Shown: positions 39,847 to 52,845 of the stretch, piece by piece
How the letters are laid out: the number at the start of each line of letters is the position of its first letter
Position numbering within the stretch: position 1 is the first letter of the stretch
Source: Zoroaster sp. YZ-2022
Lineage: Eukaryota > Echinodermata > Asteroidea > Forcipulatida > Zoroasteridae
Direction: 5' to 3'
Assembly: GCA_029582265.1 (NCBI GenBank)
Contig: CM055816.1
Location: 34,545,049 to 34,609,048 of the forward strand
DNA: 64,000 nucleotides
Translations under genes and position numbers: made by a program
The notes under the pieces: model-generated
Database searches by the model: none
What the model saw: only the letters and a program-made list of their open reading frames with translations
What the model was told of the DNA's origin: nothing

Positions 39847-40696
39847 GTAAAAAAACTTCATTGTTTGTAAGTAGTGGAATTTAATTGGTCAAGAACCAGC
39901 AACGTGCAGCAGTCCGGAGGGTATGTCAGGGAAAATAATGTATTCTTTAACATGCATCATTACAATGTAATACCATGAAAGATGTATGTGTACACCACAA
40001 CATAATTTATACATAATTTTGTAACATTGTACAAAATGTAATTTCAATCACATTTTGGATATGTAAAATCCCAAAGTGTCATTATACTTTCAGGAAACTT
40101 TTTAGTATCAGTAGATACCAGAATCAGAATTGAGGTTGTTCGCTATTTTCTTTTAATTAATTGACACCTGTACATGCTGTACAGTACATATATATGTACA
40201 TGTTAATAATGTAGTGAACTGACCCTCCTATAGGTTTAACAATCATAGACACTCACAATTTGTATGTAACTCCCAACCCATTGACTTTGTGCAGTGCACT
40301 CAAATAAATGCAAGGACATGGTAGGAGGTCAAACCAAAACCACTCAACTGTATATGAGTCTGCTGCTAACTTATGCAGTACATACACAGCTCTGTGTGAC
40401 TCTGCACATAAGTTGTAAGACATACACATAACTTGTAAGACATACACAAGTGTGTTTGACTTTGCCACTATCTCCAGCACTCTTATACACATGTGTGAAC
40501 AATTGGCAATGCAACCAAAAATACTCAAGTGACTGTCTGTGGGTGCGGTGCTCACTGGGCCAAATTTCAGCCTGGGCATAGGAGGGTTAATTAAATATGA
40601 ACATATTGTTTGGGTACTGTATAACATACAAGGTAAATGTACATGTTGATTTATTTTATTTTATTTTTATTTTATTTATTCTTTTCTTTTCTTTAG

Positions 40697-41029
40697 TGCC
40701 ACCGAAGGCATCGTCATTGTCACTGACCGATACCAGCGGTGACCTAGTCCCAGGATCTTTAGTGCCTGTAGACAAGTGTACAGAACACACCTTCACATGT
40801 AAGGTACAGGGTACCAGACCAGCTGCAAACATCCAGTGGTTTCTTGATGGTGTATCAAATTTAACTATCAACTCAACCTCCGGCGAGATTGATAAACTGG
40901 TTGACACTACAGGGGACTGGACATTTACACCTACAAGAGATTATCACAGAAAGGAGTTGAAATGTGAAGCAAGCATTTCAGAGTCAAAGGCTCCATTCCC
41001 ATCAGTCGATATCACCCTGGATGTCAATG
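40697..41029 (+). CDS. Ig/FN3 receptor gene, Ig-like exon
   Basis: A strong pyrimidine tract (cttttcttttctttag) precedes the exon and the donor is aatg|gtgtgt; phase 1-1. It shows VPPKASSLSL, HTFTCKVQGTRPAANIQWF and KELKCEASISES, paralogous to the exon at 38328. Extracellular Ig module. Confidence 0.9.
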
Positions 41030-43179
41030 GTGTGTACATATGTTATTCTCATCATCGTCATTGTCAGCATCATGATACAATATAGCGTGTGTTTGTGAAT
41101 TAATTTGCATGAAACGGCAACCAGAACCATCAATGTGCATCCTTCCGTTTCAAAAGATTTAGCTGTAACTAGCATTGCAATGTTCACTAATTTATTTTGA
41201 TTATTTGCATCACTCCAAAACATGTTTTTTTCATGCTCAAGCTGGTGTTTTGTTTTTGTTTGGATCACCAAATTGTGGAGTTTAAAATGAGACTATAAAA
41301 TGAGACTTTAAAACAAAAATAGACATTATTTATAACAACATACTAGACTTAAAGATGTATCGCCTGTGTATTTCTCTATTTTAACAGAATCTTAATTTTT
41401 CATCTGAACATTGTTATTTCAGTTGATTTTGAATTTTGCCCTACACCGACGTGTGTATATAGCACTGTACACTCAGTGCTTTCCGAGTGTCTGTTGGAAA
41501 AAAAACTTCACAGGCGACTCGGGTGGGATTCGGACAAACATTATTTCACTTGAGAAAGTGAATACAAATTGCTTTTAAATGACACATTTCTCAAAATAAT
41601 TGTGAATTTACAGTGGGTTTACGGTATGTGCCATAAATCAATTTGTGCACTTACTGTTTAACCAAACCTTCTGACACCTATTTTGTGAAATATCTCATTT
41701 CAAAGTATCTGTTTGCTAAAAGGAATTTCTCAATGTTCCAATAAAAACGAAAAAAAAAAAAAATCTTCGGAAAATGCTGGTAAAACATAGGCAATGCATC
41801 TTTAATCAAACAAGTGAATTTATAATGTTACAGCATGCATTAATTACTGTATTTCAACTTTCATTCATGCAATATTGGATTTGTTTAAAATCTCATTTTT
41901 TTTTTACACACATGCACAGTATGGCAATCAAATCAAAATTGAATTGTCCAGGTGAAATCATCATCATAAATGCTTTGTGCAACCTTTGTAATCTTATCCT
42001 TTGAATTTTACATGTACATGTAATTTTAAATAAGTGTTTAATTATTTCTCCTCGGCAAACTTACATGTATTCAGGGGTTGAAATTAACTTGAATTTTATG
42101 GTAGCCCACAGGACTAGTAATGTCAAAATTTTACTAGTCCTCATTTTTCAGTAGTCCTGAAAAAAGGTGAATATATATACAAGAAAAAGAAATGAACCAT
42201 GATCTGGTGAGAATCATGTTCTTGCTGAGATCATGCTGAATGTTTTTTTGCATACTTTTATTTCACTATCCCATCGGATTACCGAAATCCCAGCAGCAAG
42301 TAGTCCGGCTGCTAAAACCACAAGCCTCAGTCTAGCAGACTAGTGGTAATTTTGACCCCTGTGTATTAGAGATTATCTGTGATTTTCCTCAGAGGAAACA
42401 TCATATGAGAAATTTCACTTTTAGAATATTATTAATGATGGTTTATTAACAACCTGACAAAGCAGCTGGTGGGCCATAAAACAATCAAATACATGTACGA
42501 GCATGTACACAAATGTAGTACAGTCAAAATACTATATAAAGTTATATGGAGGAAAACTCCAGGGAATCATTCCAGTGGAGGGGAAAGGTTTTGTTTCTTT
42601 TGGTGCATACGTTCGACAAATTCTTGAAATAAAATTGGCAAACACATGTATGCATAATCACCATTTACATGTATGAAGCTTATTCATGTTACATGTTCGT
42701 ATGTGTACAGAACATTTTAGCATACTTGTATCATCTGACTATTTGTCTAAACTGTGTGGTTTATTTTGTTTGGTCAAAATCGGCAATTGGAATAAATGTT
42801 TTTTAATTAATGATAACTTAATGAAAATGTATTATACTTTTAACTTGTATTTTGCAGGCAATTACATTATGTATTTTCACGTATTATTTGCATGTTATTT
42901 CATGTACCCTGTATGGTCCATGGCTCTCCCTCCATGGCTCTCCCTCCATGGCTCAATGTAGTTTTGACATGTTTCTTTATGTGTCCAATGCATGTACAGT
43001 GTAGATTGAATTGTGTACATTCGTATATCATCATGTGTATAACTTATACACTGCACTTCAAATTCCAATATTAAAGGGACAGTATCGTCACAATCAACAG
43101 CGCATGAAATCGGAATGTACACATTAAGGTACACATTAATATATGATCTTATGTTTTATTTAAATCTGTGTTTAATGTA

Positions 43180-43180
43180 C

Positions 43181-43213
<33 letters not shown>

Positions 43214-43556
43214 TGTGGACTTATATAGCGCACGTATCCACCAACTGAGTGGTGCTCAAGGCGCATATTATTACCCCTGCTCATAACGCTCATATAAGGC
43301 TGATAAATCATTCCTGAAACCATCTCAGCTCCCTGGGGAGTATACAGCTCAATTGCTGCCATTACAGCGCATATAAGGCTAATCAACCAACTCTGCCCTC
43401 ACAGGTACCCATTTAACCCCTGGGTGGAAAGAAGCAATTATGGTTAAGTGTCTTGCTCAAGGACACAAGTGTCACGGCCGGGATTCGAACCCACATTCTG
43501 CTGCTAACACCAGAACTTGAGTCCGGTAAGCTAGACTGCTCAGCCACGACACTCCA
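43180..43556 (-). mobile_element. tRNA-derived SINE
   Basis: On the minus strand, an A box (tggctgagcag, 43536-43546) and a B box (gggttcgaatccc, 43480-43492) lie at tRNA spacing. Next come the body with gtgtccttgagcaagacact and a 3' tail of (att)n at about 43180-43211. This is the full plan of a pol III-transcribed SINE. Confidence 0.85.
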
Positions 43557-43834
43557 CATGATGTTTACACATGTATGATTCAAAGACTAAGCAAGCATGT
43601 ATACATGTTAATGCAGTTTTCCCAACATGACCAGATCAGTTATTAAGTACAAATGTATGGACTTCCCTTTTGAAAGCACTGACAGGTTATTAAAAACACT
43701 ACATACTGTACTGTACATGTGGTTCCTTGAACAAGTTCAGTGTATGCACTGGAAATGCGTGAAATGCAATAACATGTTAAAGTTATAAAATATGTCTGAA
43801 CTTTATAAGCTAAGCCCCCCCCCCCCCTTCCAAA

Positions 43835-44200
43835 AAAAGTCTGTGGTTTCTCGTCGCGTCAGACCCACGCGTTTGCATTTTTAGTTTTATTTTTCTGCTA
43901 TGAAACGATGTTTAATTTGAAGCCAAAATTGCTGGATTGATTGGAATTCTGCTGTGCTGTGTTTTAAACAACTTTTTCACATAGGGGTATAAGCATTTTC
44001 CCGATTTGTGACGCCTCTCTTAGCCACCATACTTTATGTATAATGTATGGGAAAATTTGTCTGGTTCCAATATCCGTATATACAAGTTTCACATATTTCA
44101 CAGGTTGGCAAAACAGAAAAATAAAGAGAAAGAAAAAAAGTGCGTCACCGGACCAATTTTGAAGCCCACCTATGACCAGAAACTGGACTTTTTTTTGGGC
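43835..44200. repeat. Dispersed repeat, copy 1
   Basis: It contains gctatgaaacgatg, gccaaaattgctggat and tctcttagccaccata blocks that recur in three tandemly placed, diverged copies at 47705-48540. Confidence 0.75.
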
Positions 44201-45260
44201 CTAACTTGTATTAGTCTACCAACACCAGATGTTAATTGTAAACACTTAGTTCCTACATTTTCAAATTTATTTACATTAATTTCCAGTTACAGTTCATTGT
44301 AAATTTAAGAGAAGTTGCAACATTGGTAAATGTTTGTTTTGAAAAACAAATGCTTCTAAACGAATGCTTACTTTCTTTGTATATTTACCATAAATAACCA
44401 TCCTGTGAAAGCTGTAAGCTTACTTTGTGTTGTTAATGAGAAAATACTGAAGTATTGAATCGACAAACAAAAACATGGTATTCATGTGGTGTGACCTCAC
44501 ACAAAAATATTTCAATGAATGTTTGTACCATCATGGACTTTACACTACTTAGTATGTTTTAATGTTCATATAGTACGTGTGAAACTTTAATCATGTTTTT
44601 ATTTGTTGAAAAAAAAATTGTACATTCCCTATACAGATCTCAATATATCTTTTTAATTTATTTGAAAATGGTGTATTTGTTTAAATATTATGATTTTAGT
44701 ATAGGTTTTCCCGGCCAATTTCAACAAAAAATCATTCAATTTCATCAACACGCTTTCAAATTCACGCGATTTTGATAATTTAATCCAATTAGAGTTTCTC
44801 TTTCGATATTATTGCATTCAATTTCGTTTTCGTGCACACATGATTTCGTTTATAGGCATTCAAAGCTACAAGATCGCCATTTTTATGCTGAATATTCTAC
44901 CACATTTTCGCAATAGGTGCAATCAAATTCAGAGTCATCGAAGCGCACCAGCCTGTTGCTGCTGGCTTTGACGAAATTGAATGAACTTAGTGACCATTTG
45001 AAATTGAATGATCTTATTTGTCGAGTGAATGCTCAAGTGTTGAAATTTAATGATCTCATTTGTCGAGTGAATGCTCAGGTGTTGAATTTGAATGACTCTT
45101 TTTAACTGTTGAATGCTGATGTAGCTGAGCATTTATTTTCAAACGAAATTGAATGAGCTGGGTATCAAATTGAATGATTGTTTTCCATGTTATTTCGTGT
45201 TTGCAAAACATGATAAGAAAGATCTTATTTTCCTATCTTCCTTTCTACACCTCACATATG

Positions 45261-45438
45261 ATGCTCAATATGCGGCAGAGTGAACCCCCCCCTCCCATTG
45301 TGTCTTCATTGTGTTCCAGGAATATTATAAATTCTTTAGAGTATTTCGGGGGGGGAGAGAGGTCCGTTAACAATAGAACAACTGTGTGTTAGTGTATAGG
45401 GACATTTAGGGGGAGGCACTCTGCCGCATATCGAGCAT
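45261..45438. mobile_element. 178-bp MITE-like inverted repeat
   Basis: The 22-bp ends (atgctcaatatgcggcagag) match with one mismatch; the centre contains C- and G-runs. No clear target duplication. Confidence 0.75.
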
Positions 45439-45699
45439 GGTATAACACCTCAAGTCAAGCTACATCCTTGCTTTCCCTAAAAGTTCCGCCTTCTGTAGTA
45501 ATTGTTTGCTTTTCATATTTTATATTTTTGGGCGGAGGGTACATGTCATTTTAGTTTCTTCCAAATGGCATTTTCTTTCTTTTTATTATCCCTAAAAAAG
45601 GAGGCTTGGAATTAGAAACTTGGTAATCCTGTGCGAGGGTATCATGCAAAATTACACCTTATAAAGACATTAAACAAGAACTTTGATTTGTTTCTGCAG

Positions 45700-46017
45700 G
45701 TCCCCCCGATACCCCTGTGATAAATGGTAGTTTACCGATGACTGAGAATGTGCCGACTACCTTGACATGCATGGCGGATATGGGGTATCCTGATGACTGG
45801 AGCTTGGATTGGTTCAATGAAGACACACCAATCATGCCTATGTCTGATACCACACCAGCCCCATCAGGATCAAGTGAACGCTACACGTTGAGCAGCCAGA
45901 TTGAGTTTACACCTACGAGATATGACAATAATAACATCATCAAGTGTACTGCAAAGAAGGATTCATGGATAACACAACCATTGCCAGAAGGGTCATGGGG
46001 TCCTATTGATGTCCAAT
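45700..46017 (+). CDS. Ig/FN3 receptor gene, Ig-like exon
   Basis: Acceptor gatttgtttctgcag, donor caat|gtaagt. The translation has PPDTPVINGSLPMTENVPTT, the first Cys (LTCMADMGYP), the Trp (LDWF) and the second Cys (IIKCTAKKD). The PP-x-TP start is a typical linker between Ig modules. Phase 1-1, like its neighbours. Confidence 0.88.
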
Positions 46018-46186
46018 GTAAGTACTTTTATTAAAACAAAATGTATGATAACAATACATACATGCCTACTCAATATTTATCCAAAAATAACATTTAGACA
46101 AACAAATAACATGTATTGTAATGCACTATCATCTTCACCCTTAACATCAAGTTTACTTGAACTGAATTTTATTATAAAATATAATA

Positions 46187-47456
46187 TGGTCTTTACAGCA
46201 GGTTAACCCTAACCCCCTAGGTATTCTGGCTAGGAACCTTCCTCAATCCTCCAAAATCCTCCAGTGCACTTTTGGAAACATGCCCTTACCTGTACATGTA
46301 TCTTCAAAATGCACCATGCATTTTCATTGATCTTTCATATTCAGCACTTATGGCCTGTACTTCTTGCCAGGTAGTAATTTTGCCCCATTTGAAAAGGTGA
46401 AAGTACCAGTTTCTAACTGCTGATATTTTACCAAAAAGTGCCCCTTTGAGGATTTTGCAGGATTTGGTGTGGTTATAGGGTTAATGACTGGATTTGGGCA
46501 TGTCACAGACGAAAAGGACTGAACTGAAGCCTGTGACCATGCCCAAAACAGATAATTAACCATAACCTTTCCAAATCATCTTTGCCAAAGTGAAGGAATG
46601 AGGTTATGTGGAAAGGATTGAGGTTATCAGGCTATATTTCACACTGGATGAAAATGGAGGATTGAGCTGGTACATGTTGGTCTTTCCAAAAATGAGTTTG
46701 GAGGATTGAGGTTATTACATGTTTGTTGTAGTGATTGCAAGGTCAGTGCTTGGGTCAGTGCACACTGTTTATTGCTACATGCATGCAGGGAGGGTCCCTG
46801 GCCCTGGGCCATGTACATGTACATGTGCATGTATCACAATCAGAAACACATGTGTGCATACATGTCTTGTGCTTGCTTTACTACTGAAGGATTTTGGAGG
46901 ATTCATGTTATGTGTAAGCAAATGGGCCTAGGGAGTTAGGAAGGATTCAGGTTAATTATGTGTAAGCAAATGGGCCTAGGGAGTTAGGAAGGATTCAGGT
47001 TATGTGCAAGCAAATGGGCCTAGGGAGTTAGGAAGGATTCAGGTTATGTGCAAGCAAATGGGCTAGGGAGGATTCAGGTTATGTGTAAGCAAATGGGCCT
47101 AGGGAGTTAGGAAGGATTCAGGTTATGTGCAAGCAAATGGGCCTAGGGAGTTAGGAAGGATTCAGGTTATGTGCAAGCAAATGGGCCTAGGGAGTTAGGA
47201 AGGATTCAGGTTATGTGCAAGCAAATGGGCCTAGGGAGTTAGGGAGGATTCAGGTTATGTGTAAGCAAATGGGCCTAGGGAGTTAGGCAGGATTCAGGTT
47301 ATGTGTAAGCAAATGGGCCTAGGGAGTTAGGCAGGATTCAGGTTATGTGTAAGCAAATGGGCCTAGGGAGTTAGGGAGGATTCAGGTTATGTGTAAGCAA
47401 ATGGGCCTAGGGAGTTACATGTAGGGAGTATAAGAGTTAACCTGCAGTAAAGACCA
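46187..47456. mobile_element. TIR element carrying a minisatellite
   Basis: The 21-bp ends tggtctttacagcaggttaa(c) and the complement at 47436-47456 match at 20 of 21 positions. The left part (ggtattctggctaggaacct and on) recurs inverted at 49330-49567. No transposase or clear target duplication. Class unknown. Confidence 0.65.
46900..47418. repeat. Minisatellite, about 12 copies of a 45-bp unit
   Basis: The unit contains caggttatgtgtaagcaaat followed by gggcctagggagttaggaaggatt. Copies are very similar, with gtgt/gtgc and gga/gca variants, implying recent expansion. Confidence 0.95.
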
Positions 47457-47704
47457 AGTGTCAAACTTTTATTCCCATTCATAAATGCCCATATCAAATT
47501 CGTTTTCAAAATGTTAAATTTAAATTTTTGTTTTGTCGTTTATGAGAAAAATAATGGAAATGCATTCAGATTTGTTTGTAAATTGTGTGCCTGTGATCCA
47601 TTTCAGATTTACACTCGTGCTTAGCTTTTCTTGAAAAGTACAGGAAGTCAGACAGAAACAATTCTTAGAATAATTGGTACCAAGTACACACGTACATGTA
47701 AGAC

Positions 47705-48540
47705 CCAAAAAGTCTCTGGTTTCTGGTCACCACACGCATCACCATTTTTAGTTTTCTTTTTATTTGCTATGAAACGATATCCAATTGCACCCAAAATTGC
47801 TGGATCGATTGGAATTCTGTGTTTTAAACGACTTTTTCACATAGCGGTATTTAAACATTTGCCCTATTTGTGAGGCCTCTCTTAGCCACCATACTTTTGT
47901 GTAGAGTAAATTTGGTCTGGTTCCACTTACCGCGTATATGTGTATCGCATGTTTCACTGGTTGGCCAAAAAAAACAAGTACACATGTACATATGTACATG
48001 TACAGTATGTATAAGGCCAAAAAAAAGTGTCTGGTTTCTCGTCTCCTCGTTCGTCGCCTAAGACCTTTGAGTTGGCATTTTTTAGTTGTCTTATTTGCTA
48101 TGAAATGATGTCCAATTGCAGCCAAAATTGCTGGATCGCTTGGAATTCTGATGCAGAGTGTTTTAAATGACCTTTTCACAAAAGCCACCATACATTTTGT
48201 AAGGAAATTTGATCTGGTTCTAATAACCACATAAATAAAATACCGCACCATTTTTGAAGCCGACCTATGAATTGACCAGAAAGACCGGACTTTGTTTTGG
48301 CCAAAGCTTTTAGATAATAATTCATTCAGGTTGTTTTCGGGTTATGCCCGATTTGTTGGGCCTCTCTTAACCACCATAGTTTGTGTATGGGAAATTTCGT
48401 CTGGTTCTGTATCACATGTTTCACTGGTTGGCAAACAAAAAATGACCAAATACAAAAAAGGGCCTTACCGCTCCGATTTTGAAGCTGACCTAAGACCAGA
48501 AACAAGACTTCTTTTTTTTTTGGGATCAAACCTTTTAGAT
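47705..48540. repeat. Three diverged copies of a dispersed repeat
   Basis: Blocks gtctctggtttctggtcacc, gctatgaaacgata, ccaaaattgctggatcg and ggcctctcttagccaccata repeat at roughly 300-bp steps and match the copy at 43835-44200. Confidence 0.75.
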
Positions 48541-48603
48541 AATAATTTGTTGAGGTTGTTTTTGGGTTATTACCAGTTGGTGTACACTGCCTTATACACA
48601 CAG

Positions 48604-48948
48604 ATTCAGCATTTATCACCAATAAGGCAGATAACAATAAGGCTGGTGCTATAGATGGTAAAGATGAGAATTTGACATGCATTGCAAAAGGCAATCCTGT
48701 ACCTGACATGATGTGGTATAATCCAAACAACTCAATGATAACTAGTGGTTCAAATACTGACAAGTACCTGGTGGAAAACACATACATGTACACACAAGTA
48801 GATGATGCTGGCCTATATGGAGATGTGATTACCAGCAAATTGACTATCAAGAGAGTGAACTCAGAGATGGACTACGGGGTGTATACCTGCAACAGCTCCA
48901 ATGGAATCGGAGAAAAAGACTCGCATGGAATCTTTCTCGATGGATCAA
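48604..48948 (+). CDS. Ig/FN3 receptor gene, I-set-like Ig exon
   Basis: Acceptor cttatacacacag, donor tcaa|gtaaga. Features: ENLTCIAKGNPVPDMMWY (Cys, 'G-x-P-x-P' and Trp) and MDYGVYTCNSSNGIGE (the D-x-G-x-Y-x-C motif). This is a clean I-set domain, typical of the membrane-proximal Ig modules before FN3 in nephrin/contactin-type proteins. Confidence 0.92.
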
Positions 48949-48980
48949 GTAAGATACAGTACATGTTACATGTACTTTAA

Positions 48981-49188
48981 AGGGACAATATTGTCACAAT
49001 CAACAGGGCATGGAATCGGAGTGCTCGTTTTAGATTAACTAATTAATACCCCACATGATAAAATTATATTACCGTTGCTGCTGCATACTTGTAAATGAGC
49101 CAGTAATTTTCAGTCACTTCATCTTAAAATAGGACACCGATTCCATGCCCTGTTGAAATTCTGCTCTGATCGTGAGGATAGTGTCCCT
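48981..49188. mobile_element. TTAA-flanked MITE (208 bp)
   Basis: Ends agggacaatattgtcacaat and ...gtgtccct lie between TTAA on both sides (48977-48980, 49189-49192). Long inverted arms share agggcatggaatcgg. A partial copy starts at 43075. A TTAA target points to piggyBac- or Kolobok-type mobilisation. Confidence 0.88.
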
Positions 49189-49329
49189 TTAAAGGGCTTA
49201 CATGCAATAGGTTTAACTTAGAAACACAATGCACGACTCTGTATCCATGTTGAAATCATGTTGTTACCTTGTTAATATTGCCAATCTGTGGGGTGTTCTG
49301 AATTTCTGTTGCGCTTGTTAAAAATCCAT

Positions 49330-49567
49330 ATTAACCCTAACCACCCGAAATCCATCAAAATCCTCCAAGGGGCACTTTTTGGGGGGAAAATTCAGCAATT
49401 GATGGAAACTGGTACTTTTACCTCTTCAAATGGGTCAAAATTACTACCTGGCAAGAAGTACAGGCCATAAGTGCTGAATATGAAAGATCAACGAAAATGC
49501 ATGGCGCACTGATTGATTTTGGAGGATTCAGGAAGGTTCCTAGCTAGAATACCTAGGGGGTTAAGGT
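49330..49567. repeat. Inverted copy of the 46201-46450 repeat
   Basis: Blocks ctacctggcaagaagtacag, tgctgaatatgaaagatcaa and agaatacctagggggttaag are reverse complements of sequence at 46201-46450. Confidence 0.8.
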
Positions 49568-50517
49568 TAATGAATGTACATACATTGAATGTACATCACC
49601 AGCTTTTCTCTGATATCATAGCAGTTTCAAATGCAACATCATAGTTATTTTGTAGATTGTTAAAGTGGATTATATTTTTTTGTTTGAACTTTTTGTGTTT
49701 TCTTGTTTAAAGATGTATAGCCCACGTTTTTTTCCACCCTCCCCCCCCCCCAAAAAAAGAAGAAAAAAGGACAGAGAACAAAACCAAGCTAATATATTCT
49801 TAGTCGATTTCTCTCATAGGACACAGCAGCCATATTGCTTTTTCCTATACACAAGTCTGTGAGAATCAGAATGAGGCTAATGTCCAAAACGGATGTTGTT
49901 GTCCCATTGTGATTCTTTATTATGTGGGGGTCGCGTAGTTATATGTTTGCACGCAAGTCTGGTTGGACAAGTTAATTAAACACGTGTATATGTGTATCAT
50001 TATACATCATTATGATTTGTGACTGGCTCTGGCAAAACCTTAAACTTGGACCCAACATTTTTCGGAGTGACCTCCCAAATTTATTGTGAAAATTAATTAT
50101 GTTCCCAACGACGTTTCAGGATTTTTCTTTTTCCATCAAAATCTACAGAAATGCTCTATATGGTGACATGAAAATCTCAAACTGGTCCCTAGGGTCAGTT
50201 TTTGTCCTTTTTATGGTTGTTATGCCGACAAGTTTCGGGTTTTGTCAGAGCAGGTCACATTTAGTTGTTGCTTGGTTTGAAGTTAAAAACAATTTAAATT
50301 AAAACGTTTTGATGATTTCATGGAACATAATGGCTTACAGTGTGTTCAAAAACAGCTATTAACTGGCATTATTCAGGCACTAGTGCACGTCTACTTTGTG
50401 CCTGTGAGTGACCATTTATAACAGTGAATTTTAATATGACTTAGCAGTAGTGGAATAGTTTATAATGTGTCTTTTTGTGAACAATCAGATTTCAGAGTAT
50501 ATTTCATTGTTTTTTAG

Positions 50518-50802
50518 AAAAACCTGACATGCCTACCAATGTTATCTTGACAAGCCGTACTTCAAGCTCCCTCGCGGTAACATGGAAGCCTGGATATGAT
50601 GGTGGTGAGGACCAGTGGTTCAATGTTAGCCATAGGAGGACCTCAGACCCTGCAGGTATGGAGACATACAGTCCCAGGATCACAGAAGAGATGTACGATG
50701 TGACCGGCCTCGATTCATACACACAGTATATGATAAAGGTTTATGCCGAGAATGATGTTGGCAAAAATCTGAATTACGGCAGCATAACGGAGTACACATT
50801 GC
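50518..50802 (+). CDS. Ig/FN3 receptor gene, fibronectin type III exon
   Basis: Acceptor cattgttttttag, donor ttgc|gtacgt. The translation has P-x-MPTNVILTSRTSSSLAVTW (FN3 A-B strands with Trp), FNVSHRR and the YDVTGLDSYTQYMIKVYAEN block ('L-x-Y-T-x-Y-x-I-x-V-x-A-x-N'), diagnostic for FN3. It lies after the Ig modules, as in nephrin-like receptors. Confidence 0.93.
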
Positions 50803-52845
50803 GTACGTTCCAAATCATATTTCTATTTTTCCTGTTTGTTTGTTTGTTGGGGTGTCGGTTTGTTTGTTTGTTTGTTTTACTTGTTCGTTTTCTTGTATCT
50901 GTTTTTTTTTTTTTAAATGTGACTTAATACTAACTAAAATAACTCAAATAGATTACATGTACATGTTCATGTATCAGCACTCGGCCGCCATCTTTTTTTA
51001 TTCTCTATGGGAACTAAAGTGATCATAATTTTTAGAATAGATTGATGCTTTTAATTTTTTATAATTTTTGTTCATAATTACTTCTATCCAGCATTCAGGA
51101 AATCAGACAAATATAAATGCAGCAGACAAGGCAATGCAGGCAATTGTAAAAGGTCTCTCGTACGAATGACATTGCCTGGGTACCATTGTGGGAGTACACT
51201 GGGTGACAACGACCCCTTCAGCCCAAGTACACTCAAGATAATTTGACGATCTGGTAAAATGTTGTGCCTTCCCTTTGCTAATTCAAAACCACAAAAAACT
51301 TATCAAATTGAAATGTGATACTTAAGCTGATGATGGTGTCAGTCTTCCCTCATTTTTTATTTTTTTTTATCTCGAGTGATGTCACTTTTAAGAAATGTGA
51401 AATCATTTCCAGATTGTTTTTTAGCAAAGAATACTCTGTTAAATTCCAATCTGAATGCATTTACACTAATTTGTTTTCTTGAAAACAACAGCAAATTAAT
51501 AAGTAGAAACTTTTACAGGTTATTTTTTTTATATCTTGATTAAAAGAGAGTATTAATGCATACTCGTAGAAGCAGTTTTGCCGACATTACCAATGCTGCA
51601 CAATTCAATCAATTTTATATTAGCTTTTTCTCCCTCATCTGAAAAGCTTCACAGACCATTACAGTTTATAAATTTTAGATTTGTATATAATGTTTTGTAC
51701 ACGATATACATTTTATGTGTGTGGTGACATTCTACCATTTACAATGTATAACTACAGTGCATGTCTTTAACAATTTCCTGTTTTGTTGCACGGTTTTGGC
51801 TTTCCTTTTCCAGTTTCAGTGTCTTTTTAGTTTTAATTTCTTTCCCACAGTGATTGACTTTTTTGTTAGTGACATTTACCCATAACAAGCACATGTACAT
51901 GTACATGTACATGTACTATACTGTACATGTAATAGTGCTGTGAACGTCAAGACCTTCTGATTATAGACTTACATGTAATTGTTTTGACTACATTTGTTTT
52001 GTTTGCCTAAATCCTTCTCTTTCTTTGTTCCCTTCTGAACTTGGGCTTGCTGTACATGTACATCCAGTCATACTTACAATGTACATGGATACAGTGTAGT
52101 GCACACATGAGTGTGTGAAAGTCAAGGACTTCTAATAATATAATTGTGTTTACAAAATGTACATTTGTTTTGTTTGCCTTATCTTTCTCTTGTCCATTTT
52201 ATGGATTTACGAGTTTCAGACTGAAATAAGACGCTGTCGTTTTTGTCCTTCAACATTTTGGGTTTACGAGTCCACTGATTTAATTTTCGCATAATTGATT
52301 TAACAAAGAAACATTAAAATACATCTGTGTTTGATATCAGTTGGTCAGCCAGTAATCTAAACTCATCACACCTGCACTATGTGCGCTGACCAACTGATTC
52401 AGTTTCTATATGATAATAATAATTAACTTGTAACTTTCATTTTAACATTTCACATATTGTTAAGTACCATAATAACTCAAATTGCCCACGAAATTAATTT
52501 AGTAATTTAGAAATACAACGAGCTTACTTTACTCGCGATTGAACAAGTTTATTCAATTGCTCACCAAGTGTCTAATTTTCTTTACTTTTAAAATTTTCTT
52601 TGCTAATTTTCTTTCTAAATGTTTTTGAAAATATACCTAATAGAATCGTGTGATCAACTAAAGATAATATATCATTCTTCATAAATTTTTCGTGGGGCAA
52701 ATCCGCCATCAGTCGACCGATGCAGCCGACTTCTCATCTGCATAGGGCGGCTCCCCACGAAAACCACAAGACACACTCAAACCCCAAAGATTAATAATTC
52801 TGTAATTTCCAGCACTATTCTCTACATTTAAAATGACAACTGGCC

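Larger units (their letters stand above)
41030..45699 (+). other. Intron with SINE and MITE insertions
   Basis: Presumed intron between Ig exons. It holds a partial TTAA-type MITE from 43071, the SINE at 43180-43556, a dispersed repeat at 43835-44200, attgaatga-rich tandem sequence at about 44980-45100 and the MITE at 45261-45438. No exon was found. Confidence 0.5.

Noticed and set aside
46900..47418. CRISPR-like regular repeat
   Set aside because: The 45-bp units are contiguous and nearly the same throughout, with no spacers.
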